Positions 45,255 through 57,310 of a DNA stretch of 64,000 bases are shown here, one piece after another. Source of the DNA: Klebsormidium nitens (lineage: Eukaryota > Streptophyta > Klebsormidiophyceae > Klebsormidiales > Klebsormidiaceae); contig DF237087.1 in assembly GCA_000708835.1 (NCBI GenBank), positions 104,016-168,015 of the forward strand, in the 5' to 3' direction. Under the pieces are notes generated by a model. It saw only the letters and a program-made list of their open reading frames with translations, was not told the DNA's origin and ran no database searches. Each line of letters opens with the position of its first letter. The stretch's first letter is position 1. Position numbers and translations under genes: made by a program.

Positions 45255-46335
45255 CCGGAAGCAAATTATTTGCACTGCAGATTATGCTTTGAGTAAAGAA
45301 CATTGGGTGCAAATTGTCTGCCCCGGCCATGCCTTCAACTTTCTATGTTGACAGCGTCTTGTAGGAGATGGCACCAAGCCGAGTTTTTGCACCGGACTTC
45401 AATCTACGAGTAAAGAACACCCCGTGCAAATTGTCTGGCAACCATGCCCCCGGCTTTTTGGGGGGCGTCTTGTAAGTGATCGCACCAAGCCGATTTTTTG
45501 CACCGGACTTCAATCTACGAGTAAAGAACGCCCCGTGCAAATTGTCTGGCAACCATGCCCCCGGCTTTTTTGGGGGGCGTCTTGTAAGTGATCGCACCAA
45601 TCAAATTATTTGCACTGCAGNNNNNNNNNNNNNNNNNNNNNNNNNNNNNNNNNNNNNNNNNNNNNNNNNNNNNNNNNNNNNNNNNNNNNNNNNNNNNNNN
45701 NNNNNNNNNNNNNNNNNNNNNNNNNNNNNNNNNNNNNNNNNNNNNNNNNNNNNNNNNNNNNNNNNNNNNNNNNNNNNNNNNNNNNNNNNNNNNNNNNNNN
45801 NNNNNNNNNNNNNNNNNNNNNNNNNNNNNNNNNNNNNNNNNNNNNNNNNNNNNNNNNNNNNNNNNNNNNNNNNNNNNNNNNNNNNNNNNNNNNNNNNNNN
45901 NNNNNNNNNNNNNNNNNNNNNNNNNNNNNNNNNNNNNNNNNNNNNNNNNNNNNNNNNNNNNNNNNNNNNNNNNNNNNNNNNNNNNNNNNNNNNNNNNNNN
46001 NNNNNNNNNNNNNNNNNNNNNNNNNNNNNNNNNNNNNNNNNNNNNNNNNNNNNNNNNNNNNNNNNNNNNNNNNNNNNNNNNNNNNNNNNNNNNNNNNNNN
46101 NNNNNNNNNNNNNNNNNNNNNNNNNNNNNNNNNNNNNNNNNNNNNNNNNNNNNNNNNNNNNNNNNNNNNNNNNNNNNNNNNNNNNNNNNNNNNNCCAAGC
46201 AGATTATTTGCACCGGAATTCAGTCTATGAGTAAAGAACACCCCATGCAAATCGTCTGCCACCATAGGATCATACCGTCGGCTTTTCTGGGGGCTTTTTG
46301 TTGATAGCACCAAGCAGACAACTTGCACTGGAATT
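45255..46335 (+). repeat. Hairpin repeat array G (at least 5 units), broken by a gap
   Basis: Units of about 113 bases: arms such as AGATTATTTGCACCGG and CCGTGCAAATTGTCTGG around GAGTAAAGAA, then CCATGCCCCCGGCTTTT and CTTGTAAGTGATCGCACCAA. Copies 45380-45490 and 45490-45603 are almost identical. Orientation is opposite to array F at 33.4 kb. Confidence 0.85.
45621..46194. other. Assembly gap inside array G
   Basis: 574 N within a tandem repeat; most likely more repeat units. Confidence 0.95.
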
Positions 46336-47300
46336 CATTCGACATGTGCAGCGCGGCCAGGTTAAGTACGCTTTTCAATGAGACGTGCTATCACTGTGCT
46401 ATGGTTAACTGCATGAATGCATATGGTATATGGATCAAGGTGTGCCACTCACCTCTAGATGCTGGCATTCAAACCCGCAATCACTGCCGGACTGTGACGG
46501 GATGTGCTGTCATCAGCACCAAAGGTATAGGCTGTCATCAGCATCGAAGCTGCCTCTTTTCCGTCGTTGTCAGTGTGTCCTCAGCTTCTCAGCTTGTATG
46601 CTGCCAGTAGTGCAAGTTGAGGAATCATGGGGATTTGTCGCAAGTTCCAGCTCTCAGGCTTACTTCCAGGTTCCAAGTCCGAGCTGAGATCATGTCAGAG
46701 GCAGTGCGGCGGCCCAAATACCGTTGAAGGTTCCATCGAATGCAACTTGACTGAGTACAAACTGCAAGCTAAATGATCTACTGACTCACTGCGGCTCTTC
46801 AGGCTCTTTTTGCAGAACCAATGATTGACATGTCTCTTGCGGCCGACCTACCACAGTCCACTTTCCCACTTGCTCACGGGAAGGAAAGGAGAAGGCGTAG
46901 ATATTTGGCAAACGATGGTAGAGATCTGAGGGACATTTGGCCTTACATTGTGGCACAGGGACCTAAGAAAGTTGAGAAGCGAGCCCAGGCTCAGCACCTC
47001 AGCAATGCACCTGAACTGTACGAGTTTGGGTCCTTCGAAGGTCTGAATCTCAATATCACATAATCGCTCACGGGCTATAACGAGCACAAAGCATCTGGAG
47101 CCGTCAATTTTTGCCTGGTCGTCAGTTGTCGTCCATCGACGGTGACCGACTCATCGAAGCTAGGCCAAACCGGGCACTCGCTATGTGCATGGGGATCCCT
47201 CTAAAGACATCTCGAATGGACGGTGCACGGAAGGGCGTCCTTCTCACGGACGGTCCCGATGAAAACCCTAGGTTGGGTGGGATTGTAGCCTCGCGCCCGC
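46336..47300. other. Intergenic, array G / G3
   Basis: No gene that I can support. A short basic ORF at 46821-47063 follows a TTTTTGCAG acceptor-like site but has no family features. Confidence 0.4.
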
Positions 47301-47450
47301 CCAGTTGGCGCGACCTTGCATTCCCACCCAACCCAGCCCGGTCAGTCTACCGGGCACCCGGGAAGAGGCCGCTTGTAGCATAGGCTATGTGCCACATTGT
47401 ACCTGGCGTGCCGTTACCGCATCACATTGGACCGTTCCCGATCACATTGA
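47301..47450 (+). promoter_or_regulatory. Shared upstream block, copy 2 (G3)
   Basis: CCAGTTGGCGCGACCTTGCA and the following 18 bases are the same as at 10678, apart from one or two changes. CATAGGCTAT, GCCGTTACCGCATCA and GGACCGTTCCC follow. It ends 180 bases before the G3 start. Confidence 0.6.
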
Positions 47451-47631
47451 AGGCCGGCAAGCTGTGCACAGTTGGAAGTCGCATTCTAACAGACAGACGC
47501 AGGCGTTTGCTTTAAAATAGATCTGCTTCAGGGTCCTGCGACTCTGCTTCAGCTCGACTCTGAGCAATCCTCCATTCCTTGCTTCTGTGTCCTCGCAGCC
47601 GTCATCAGTAGATGTAAGTGCTTGATAGACA

Positions 47632-50600
47632 ATGGCAAGAAGTCGTCCTATTGGTTGGACGAAGTCAGACCACCGGGAATGTCAGGCAGCTCGGTATGCA
47701 CGGGCCGCAGACTACAGAGAGCGTATCTCAATCAGCGTTGAAAAGCAGGAAAGGTTGTTCGCTGCTCTCAATGCTCAAACAGCCGAAATACCGGTCCCTC
47801 GTCGCCGGCGAGGCCAGAGCTCCAAGGATTGTAAGGTTGAGGCAGCTGAACCACCCGGCCCCCACAGGTCACAGGAGCAGCCAGCTGGCAAGATCCCACG
47901 AGGTCGTGACTCAAGTGCTGCTGACGAGAAAGCAAAGCACTATGATGCACAGGTACTCCGAGAAGCTGTGCAATGTGGTGCAGAACAGGGTGAGCAAAAG
48001 CCTGTTCAATTGTCTCTCCTTCAAGCATGGCCAGGTTGAGATCATAATGGGCCACTGTCCTGGTACGGCGCCAGAAGTTGGTGGCATGGTTGTGCCTGTG
48101 CAGGGAACCGTACCAGATTCTGGCCAAATCTTTCTTCAGATAGTAACAGGTCACTTCCTGGTACAGCATGGAAAGTTGATGGCATTGCTGGGTGTGCCTT
48201 GGGATTTGTACCAGGTTTCAACCACTTTTGCTTGAACAAAATAATGGCGGCAGAGCTTGATGTGATTTGACTGGGCGTGCGCAGGGAAGTGTACCAAGTT
48301 CTGGCCAATTGTTTTTGAAGATCATGTTACGTTAATTCTTGGTACAGTGCCAGAGGTGGCCGGTCTCGTGAAGGCAGGTGTGTTGGGTTTTTTTGGTCCC
48401 TGATTCTCGTTACCTGCATCTCTTTTTCAGACCCACACGCCGTTCACTGCGACGAGTGCATCAGGATCGCAGAGTTTGGGCTCCGCGGCAGCAAGAACGG
48501 AGGGAAGGTCCGATACTTCTGCAAGTTCAATGGCCCAACAAAGGGCTGTTTTCACATCGACAGGGACCGAGCGGGTAAGAGGAGACGCACACACCCCGCT
48601 TGTGTGCAAGAGGAGGCAAGGTTGACCTTGATACTTGGCATGGCCGCTGCACCTGCAGCTCTGGACTGATCATGCCCTTTTCGCATTGCAGCATGGGTTC
48701 AGGCTCGGGAGGAGGCGCTGCAGAAGGCGAACTCCGCCTGTCATAAATGCAAGCAGGAGAGGAAAGGGTCAGGATCATCTGCCCCTCCTTGGTCATGGGC
48801 AGGATCAGCAGGTGAGCACCAAGCCAAAGGTCCAATCATTACTTTGCATACCCCCGAGCTACAAACCGTTGGCAGGTGTCACGCAACGAGGTGAAGAAAA
48901 CGAGATTTCTTTTGCTGGAGTCGTTGGGCTCAGATGGCTATTTTTTGTTCATCTGGAGGGGCTCCTAGCGGCGTATCAAAAGTTGCGCACTAAAGAAGAA
49001 GCGTTCGATGGTACATCTTTCGCGATTTGGCCAACTTTGCAGCTCTTTGAGACCATGTACTATGATGATTATTACATTCTACTCTTTAGAATTTGGGTTT
49101 TTGTATTTTATTATTATACCAGTTGGTTGTTCTCTTGTATACAGTTCAAGACAGTAAGGTCTCTGTCATGCCTCTGATGCGCTATGAATCATTTGGCTGT
49201 GCATTTAACACACAAATCATGAACAATCCCAATCCAACTCTTTGCTGTTTTCCCCTGCAGCTTCTCAAAAAAAGGGGGTTTGGGCTTCCATGCCCATGAG
49301 CCAGTCGCTGATAGGTAAGGCACTTTGATAGCAACTCTGGATCTGCAGTCTGTTGGAAAGCAGTAGGGCTTCATCTGAACATGCAAACACCTGAAGAGCA
49401 CTTGGGCTTGTCCTAATACGTCCTATCTGTTGACTTGTGTTTGGTATTTGCTGATTGCTTTTTGGATGAAGCCAGCAGGTCGCATATGCAGCATCTGACC
49501 GTGGCATCCTTCCGTGCAGTGACGCTTTTGAACATTGGCGGTGTCGAACCAAACCCTGGACCTTCTCCCGAGGAGGTGAGCGTTGACAAGGGGATGTCTC
49601 GCCAGCAGTTCAGGGCCAGAGCAGCACGAGTTGTATTCAAGCATGACAGAGCAACTTCTCTTCGTGTTCATGCTACCAGAACAGCGGCGTGTGCGTTGTT
49701 GTGCTGATCCTTCAATGTCTTTCCCCCACAGATTGCGCGAGATTGGCAGGAAGCGTATCCAAAGATCGACCCTCCGCTGCTGAGTTTCCTGGCAGAGAAG
49801 ATGACCACCTTGGAGAGTTGGAGAGAGTCCACAATCGAGCACCGCACCACCGCCCTGTACCTGTGGGCACGCCTGTACACAGGGCAATGGTCAGGGAACT
49901 GGGATTTGTTTCTCTTGGGGATTCCAGGTGAGCAGCTCCCTCTTTGATCGAGTAGGCTAGCTTTGACGGAAATTGTCAGAGACCAGCAATTGAGATTGGG
50001 GTAAGAATCAAGCATTCTAATGCTGCTGTATGGCATGTCTCGGTCTGTCAAGGGGGATGGCTAGATGGCTGGAGTGTTTTTCTCGAAAGCATTCCAGGTA
50101 AGCAGTTCCCTCTGTGGAATTGCTAAAGTGCACCCCCGATCAGTGGAGTAGGCTAAGCGGTCCGCTTGAAGAGCAGGACCAGAGGTTTACATCGATCCGA
50201 TGGTGATTCATCCGAGTGTGAGTGTTGGTTGTCAGCATGGAGCGGCAAGGAAGCTCGAGGAAGATGGCATAGGGAGGACACTTCTGACTGGCAGGTGGTG
50301 TCTGGCAATATATCCACTAATCTCTCATTCTTGCTGAGAACACTAGTGCCTGTTAGGCATGGATGTTCCCTTGCAGAAGTGGAGTTACTCTGGAGTGAAA
50401 GTCGCTTGCTGTGCGCTGGACGGCAGATCAGCTGTGAACAATGAGATGCAGGGTGCTTCTCAACCGTCACCCTGGTGCAGTCTGCAGAAGGCTTGTTCTT
50501 TTGTTTGCTCGCTGCTCCGGATTTGACATATTCGAGACCCTAATCTGCTCATTCTTCTGCTGCAGTTGAAAAGAAGAGTCAGCATGCAGGAGTGGGCCCA

Positions 50601-53600
50601 TCTGCCGATGTGGAGATGCAGGATGCTGACACAAGTAACCAGAGTCGTGAGTTTTGCCGATCATCTTCTGTGGCGTTGCGGCGCGGCATGTATTTGTTGA
50701 GTGCTTGTTGAGGTTGTTTGTAGCTTGCTCAGTGCTCATGATTACCAACACCGCAAAGCAGAGTCGGATTGACTGTCGATGGCCTTAGTCGAAGACAATT
50801 GAGGTCAAACCAAACCTCGAACCGGCACTTCTGTTGTCAGAAAGGTGACAGGCTCGAAAGGTGGACATACCTTTTCCCCCTACTTGCCGCCTTGCTTTCC
50901 GGCACCTGACGAACTAACCATGGAGGGGTTAAGCAAGCTAGCAACAACCGCATACCTGCCTCTTGTCCGCCTTGAATTTCTTAGTGATGTGATTGCGTTC
51001 CGCCTTCGCCTAGTAGTGACGCTGCCCACAAGCCGCTGCATTCTCAAGCTATGCTTCTATTTTGGCTAAGTTTGTGCGAGTGCCTCTATGCAGGTGCACG
51101 GAGTGACATCCTGGCGTTGGAGAAGTCGGTGGCTGTCTCAACACATCTGGAGGTCAGTGAACTCTGCCAAAATTCTCTCTTACGTCAATCGCACGCAAGA
51201 GCTGGAAGGGCCTCCTCCCTCATGCCTTCAATTGAATCTCAAGTTCCAGTCACTTCTACAGTAGTGTCCCTGTTTCCTGCTTGCTGGTGTAATAGAAGAG
51301 AGTTTGCTGCGTTACTGTGCGAGTCCTGACAGCTTTGAAGGTGCTTGTGCGGGGTTCTGCACCTCTTCGGGCATAGAACGGTAACTTGCGGAGTGCATTC
51401 TATTGCAGCCGACCTCTGGAGATCGGACGTGGGAGGAGGAGAGCATGCTGTCCAAGAAGCGCAAGCAGGCCAGTCCGCACTTTGTAGGTCAGTCATCAAG
51501 CCCGCGGTTGAATTTACAATGAGAGCGTCTATTTTGAGGATAGAACACGCAAGGCCAAGAACGACAGAGCTCTAAGTCTATCAAAGGACGGCAGAGTCAG
51601 AGACGATTTTGTGGAATTGTTGAGCTTTGCTTTATCGTTCTGAACGCAGTTCTTCAGAGGAAGAAGAGGCTGACGCTGGAAGGCGGCTTGTACGTAGAAA
51701 TTACGCTCCGCCTACAGTTCCTCGTCGCACTTCACTTGGGCGAGCTTCAGAGGATGCTCTCATCTATGCACATCTCTCGCAACCTCTTGTGTTTGATACA
51801 GTGGTGCATTCATCAGAAGGACAAGTCTTCGATGCATGGGTCGTCCTTTGCTGCTGCTTGTTGATTCCTGACAAACTCTCTTCTCTCCAGCTGAGCGGCT
51901 CTCAGAGCTCTTTGGAGGTCTCTACGACAAGGATGTTGGTCGAAGGATGGAAGAACTGACAAACAATCGAGTTGGCAGAATCCAACCAGGGGCCAACGGA
52001 CTGGTGGAAAACATTGGGAGCCGCTTCAAGCTGGCGGGCTATAACGAGTTCCTGGTTGACCTTTTAAAGTGAGCTCGCCATCTAAACCTTTGAAACGGCA
52101 CGTGCCAGGTCTCTGCCTTATCTCCTCATTCAGCTGACGCCAAGTAGGTCTACCGAGCTGACTTACTGTAAAAGTGCTATACTGATTGGAGAATTTGGAG
52201 AGTCTTCTGCCAAGTGTCCGCACTTAGTGGTGCACCTGTGTGGGGACAGTTCGCCAGCAGATTCTCGGGATCTGGAAGGTTTGAAACTTGTGCTTGTCCA
52301 GCATCTCAGTATTCTACTTCGGCCAAGGAGGTAGGGTTGGAAACAGTGGTTGTCAAGAGCTCCAAAGGGTGATAGCGGCTCTTGATACCTCCTATCTGTT
52401 TTGCAGCACAATTGCTGCCCTGGTTGAGCGGCTTGACAGCAACGAGGTGGCGCCTCAAGAGAAGATTGAGAGTGCTCTGCATCTCGGACGGATCATTGCC
52501 GGCCCTGGCCTGGGGAAGTCGACCGTGCTTCAAGAAAGCTGGATCCACCTCCATAAGCTAGTGACGAGTCTCTCCGAAGAGGACAAGAGGAGGGTTTTCG
52601 AGAAGAATCCACGACTGTTGAAAGCGCTGCACACGTGCCTCAGCCGTGAGAGGATGCTGGTGTTCAATCTGTCCTTCCAGAACCCAGGTGCGGTTCCCCT
52701 TGCGTCAACTTTACACCTGTCTTGATCAAAAGTACGCTGATCTGACACTGCTCACTCTCCAAGAGCCAACTTACTTCGCTTCCAACGGAAGTTGCTGTTC
52801 TTACACCACGGCGCTCCAAAGCATATGTCCTCCTTAGCTCTGTCTGGTCTCGAAAAGTTTCAATCCATCTTTCACGCTAAAACTCTTGGTCTGACAAACC
52901 TACAGAGCAGCCGAAGCACGTTGTTTGCATCAGCCCTGTAGGCAGGGTCATGCCGATGTGTAGTGAAGGGGCCCAATGGAGTCAGGGAGATCTGCTTTGG
53001 CGATGCGTCAGAAAAAGAGTCTGACCCTCTGGATCAACGTGCTCCATCTCTCATCTGCAGATCAAGGGAAGTATCACCCGTTCGAGCAAAAGCTCCGAGA
53101 GAGAGACCAGGATTGGGACAGAGTGCTAGCCCTGCGCCTGCTGCACGCCTGCCTAGCGAAAGCGGGGGGAGGGGGGAAGCGAGGCACGGAAGAAGAAGGG
53201 GGGGGAGAAGAGTCGATCAGGGACTACGAGCGGTTCTGGGAGACCTTCATGGAGCAGGAGGAGGACCTGCTTGAGAAACTCAGCTCGATGAAGGTGCTCG
53301 ACTTCATCAGAAGGAGGGCCAATTTGGCTGATGACCAGCACGCTCTCATCGTGTTCACCTTCGATGAGCTGGAGGCCATCAATCACACCCCAAAAACCAA
53401 AAACGACGCCACTATCGGCCAGCACCTTATGTCGGCTTTCGCCCGCCTGCGACAGAGACTCCATACCCTGCAGTGTAGGCAGGGCACGCATGGGCGAACG
53501 TTTGCCATCAGCCTCGCTGCGAGTACAAGGGCATCAGCAACGACTCTCAGGTGTTGCACGTACCTCTCTGTCACTTCGCTCATCAAGTGGCCTGTGTGAT

Positions 53601-56398
53601 GCATGTGCATTTGATGGCACCCGCGAAAAACGTGCTCTTCTTCGCACATGTAGGCTCGCACAAGGACCGAACGAGTTGGAAATGAATCAGCTCTCTCTCC
53701 TGCACCTCGATCGAAAGTGTGGATCGCCTGGTGGGTCAAATGCTACTGAGTGCATTTTCTGCCTCCTTTTGCTGAATGGATGCTCACTCTAACCTCTATT
53801 CCTCTCTCCAGTTTGACTGCATCCGAGAAAGCCGGCATCCTGGACCTGCACGTTCCCATCCAGACCTACTTGAGTCTCAAGTCCATTTCTCTAGACCTGT
53901 TCCGGCGGAGCAACATCCCCATTCACAAGGGCAACATGTCGGCGACCTTCAAGGCCTGTCTCCGTTTCTTGGGGGGTGTTCCGCGGACGTTGGATCGTCT
54001 GTTAGTGGCACTGTCGGGTGGAGACGCAAACGAGTCTATCAGGAAACTCGACTTGGGTGCGATTCTGTACCTCTGTAATACTCTTGCTCCCAAGCCAATT
54101 TTTTGCGTATACAACCACTCTTCTTAGCACGTCCGTTGGGCTGGCCAGATCTTAGATTGTGCGAGGTATAAGCTGAACCTGTTGCCAATGCATATATGTA
54201 GTCTCTACTGCCCTGGTTGCTGGTTCTGGATCCAGGATTCTCGTGGAAACCTCTTCTGTCTGTCCACGTGAGTCTCTAGCAAGCAATAAAGCCGATGTCA
54301 AGTGGAGACAGTTGTAAAGGAGGTGGGCCCACTTACTCTCTCGGTTCTTCTGATCTGTAAAGATCCTGGCCACTTGCTCCGCAGCTTGAAAGCTGCTGAT
54401 CAGATTGTCTTCCTCCTCTCAGGGAAACTGCGAGAAGTTCTGCAGGCCAACATCAACCCCAAATTGGCGCTGCGTGAGGTGCTGGACGCTTATCAAGACG
54501 ACACGAACATGCGGCGCTGGAAGGAAGATCCAGTGAAACGCGAGATGATGGAGAGCATGCTTGCGCATGGGTTGACGGGGGAGACGGTGTTCAGAGACGC
54601 CTTTGTGGACAGCAAGGAGAAGATCACTTGGCAAATGCTGGAGAGCGACGGCTTCATCCACCTCGGGATCGAGAAGAAAGAGCCCCAAAGTGAGCAATTC
54701 TGGTTGCGTGGGGGGCTGAGAAGTGAAGGAAGGCGAACTATTGGTGTGTGAGCACCTGCTGAGTACAAGTTGAGGCGTCTGCTTCGAAGCACATTAGTCT
54801 GGGCAGCATTTTGAGCAGGGGTGCGCCTGCTCACAGTTCTTACCTAATGAGCAATCTCAATGCAGCAGACGCATCGAGCTGGACCGTCCGATAGGACTAT
54901 GATTCGTCTGGAATATGAGGGTTCATGTCTCAGCATCGTTTCCACATATCAGGACGTTGCCTGCTGGTCTTTCCTTGTTAATCGCATGCCCTGTGACTTG
55001 CTAACAACCTCGCTTTCTCCTGGGTATGCTTAGCTGGAGTCTGCTTTGCTTTGAAGTGAATGGGACATCTCTTAATGCGGGTGTCTTTTTGCAGCTCAGG
55101 AAGGTCGGCGAGACTCGGCTGGGTCAGTCGACCTCACGCCAAGGGAGTCCGATGCAGCAGGAGGAGAAGGAGCAAGCGGCCAGGCAGTGCTAGTAGGTGG
55201 CGATCCAGCGGCGGCTGGAATCCACAAATCGAGGAGCCAAGGAAAGGAGCAAGGAAGGGCAGGAGGTCCGCGGGCAAGAGCGCAGGAGAAAGATGGGGGG
55301 TGGGAGAGCGGAGAAGGAGCTCCATCCGTCAAACCGCGCGCACAAGACAGGGACAGAGTGAACGAAGGAGCAGTCAGCGAAGCTGTTGACGATGACGATG
55401 CTGAGGCCCACGGGAATGACCCAGTCAGTCGCTACAGGAGGATAGTATCTTTGCTTAGTGGCAAGCAGAAGCGTCGTGCAAAGACGCAGCAGAGGTACTC
55501 TGTTCAGGTTTGCCCCATCATCTTCTTTGCGGGGGCAGACTATCATCCTATGACCCGGCAGATGTGGCTCCCCATCTTCCACGCATTGGACATCGAGTGG
55601 CGCAACAGGGAGGAGACGGACCTCCAGATTCCGATGCTGAAGCTGTACGTGTACAAGAAGTTCTTCCACAGGAGCACAGTGCAGCTTCGACAGCTGTTCC
55701 CTGGTCTGCCGGAAGATTTGGCAAGGGTGAGAATAGTGGTTCCAAATGGCGGGTGGGAGCGAAGGAAGGACCAGAGAAAATATGACAAGGAAGACATGCT
55801 CAGGCTGAAGTCTGAAGCGACCCTCGAGAGAAATTGGGCCCACCTCGGGCCTGGAAACTACGGTTGGGATGGGGTGTATTTCTTCTTCCGTGCATCGGAG
55901 GAAGAGGAGGCAGAGGAAGAAAGCGCAGAATTTGCGCCAGAGGAAGCAGGAGAGGAGAGCCTGGAGCTTGTGGCAGAGGCGGGGGCCGTTGAGAGGTCAT
56001 CATCACAAGCGGGGGGCACCGGCGGTCGTGCAAGGGAACGCGAAAGCGGGACAGGAAGTAGGGAAGCTGAAGCCCTAAAATTCCAGACGAGAGTGCAATC
56101 GAAGAAGAGGGTCAGGAATCCGACAGGTTCAGCAGAGGAAGACTCAATGGTTTGGGCTCCCCAGAAGGTGAAAGCCAGCACGATCAACTGGGAGATGGAC
56201 GCGGAGCAAGAGAAACAGGGCAGGTCAGATTTGATTGTGTATGTGACGGACCACCGCCTTGATTCGGACCGCAGCGAGCTCTCGGAGAACATCACTGTTG
56301 TAGATGCAGCCCTCATTCCGCTGTACTACGGCCCATTTTTTTACATGAAAGATGCTTTAGACGCGGCATTCCATGGGGCAAACCGCCGCTACGAGTAG
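47632..56398 (+). CDS. G3: header + second Crinkler-type P-loop NTPase
   Basis: Exons: 47632-47989 (MARSRPIGWTKSDH), 48431-48574 (GRF-like), 48692-48811, 49261-49314, 49520-49575 (2A-like), 49732-49927, 50566-50646, 51094-51152, 51409-51483, an unresolved exon near 51655-51800 (SSEEEEADAGRR), 51891-52068, 52407-52687, 53061-53550, 53812-54056, 54423-54689 and 55095-56398. From 51891 on the phases agree. NTPase marks: RIIAGPGLGKSTVLQESW (Walker A), ERMLVFNLSFQNP, LALRLLHACLAK, HALIVFTFDELEAIN (Walker B) and FLGGVPRTLDRLL; a winged-helix-like part follows (KITWQMLESDGFIHLG). This is the Crinkler NTPase subtype that differs from the one in G1. The last 434 residues contain GNYGWDGVYFFF and DLIVYVTDHRLDS; a nuclease fold there is possible but not shown. 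It is paralogous to G1 in the header and in intron sequence. Confidence 0.7.
48105..48350. repeat. GTACC hairpin words in G3 intron 1
   Basis: GTACCAGATTCTGGCC ... CCTGGTACAG, then GTACCAAGTTCTGGCC ... TTCTTGGTACAG: two inverted pairs related to those in G1 intron 1. Confidence 0.55.
49525..49563 (+). other. 2A-like motif of G3
   Basis: Encodes LLNIGGVEPNPGP in a 56-base exon of the same size as in G1. Confidence 0.65.
49887..50160. repeat. Duplicated exon end and donor in G3
   Basis: The exon end plus donor at 49900-49945 (GATTCCAGGTGAGCAGCTCC) recurs at 50070-50120 (CATTCCAGGTAAGCAGTTCC), followed in both by GAGTAGGCTA. It could provide an alternative donor. Confidence 0.6.
50215..50470. 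repeat. Intron sequence conserved with G1
   Basis: Counterpart of 13815-14045 in G1, at the same place in the gene (before the exon with GPSA). Confidence 0.7.
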
Positions 56399-57176
56399 CT
56401 CGCGACGAGAAGTAGGGGTGCTCTTCATAGATCATAGGAAGACTTTGTAAGGCTGTCGTGAGATGAGAAGTAGCCACACAAGATTATCTTTGCATAGGCG
56501 GCTAGAGGCCGTAAGGCCGGTAGGGATAAAGTGCTGGCTCCAAGCAATAATTGGTTTCGCTCTACATGCCTGATCGACTTGTAAGATTTAAGCGAAGGCC
56601 GAGTCTTTAATACAGAATTGTGCGACGCATGTGTGTGGTTGTATACCTGTATTGTGGATCAAAGCATGAAAGTAAGCGTGTAAAGGTTCGATTTTGGTGG
56701 ATTCTTTTCGGCTCCATCTCTCCAAGTAGCAAGTAAATGCCGTCAAAAATATCGTTGCAAATCATTTGCGAGTAATTTTCGATTGGATTGGGGATAGTCT
56801 TAATTCTGAACACAGCCCGCCTTGCACGACGCTCCTAAAGCTTGGCAAAGTCTTTTGCAAACACTGATTGAAAATCATGTACATTGACGGCAGTCCTAAA
56901 GAAAGAGTACATAGATGGGCAACGAGCAGGATATGCCCCTTGTATGAGCAACCATATTCACGTGACATTGATGCGTGAGCTCATGCTAGCTGCACATGTT
57001 GCATGAGGAATTTGTCCAAGCTAGGCCTTTTTGGAGCATAAAGAGTCCGTGCGTGATCGACACTTTGCAAGCCCGAGAAGGTTGCTTCATAGACTCAACG
57101 AGTGCCTATATTGGCTCGCCTCTCCCCAGGGGGGAGGGCAGCCGTGGGGATAGGGTTTTTTGCCACTGTACGACTG
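56399..57176. other. Intergenic G3 / G4
   Basis: 3' flank of G3. No coding signal. Confidence 0.4.
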
Positions 57177-57310
57177 CAGTTGGCGTGACATTGCATACCC
57201 CGCCGGGGAGATCGCCCAGAGCATAAGCTATCAGCCATAAGGAGCCGGCACTGCCTCAAGGGCCCAGCACTCACCATTACCGCGCTGTGGTGGACCGTTC
57301 CCACCCCATT
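57177..57310 (+). promoter_or_regulatory. Shared upstream block, copy 3 (G4), diverged
   Basis: GCAGTTGGCGTGACATTGCA, GCATAAGCTATCAGCCATAA, CCATTACCGC and GGACCGTTCCC occur in the same order as in copies 1 and 2. An ATGGCAAG like the start of G1 and G3 follows at 57540, but the coding sequence after it is not conserved. Confidence 0.55.

Noticed and set aside
46821-47063. 80-residue basic ORF after an acceptor-like TTTTTGCAG
   Set aside because: No recognised motif and no partner exon; could be a last exon of something in the gap, but unsupported.
48886-49177. Hydrophobic ORF (FETMYYDDYYILLF...) in a G3 intron
   Set aside because: AT-rich low-complexity stretch; no frame continuity with G3.
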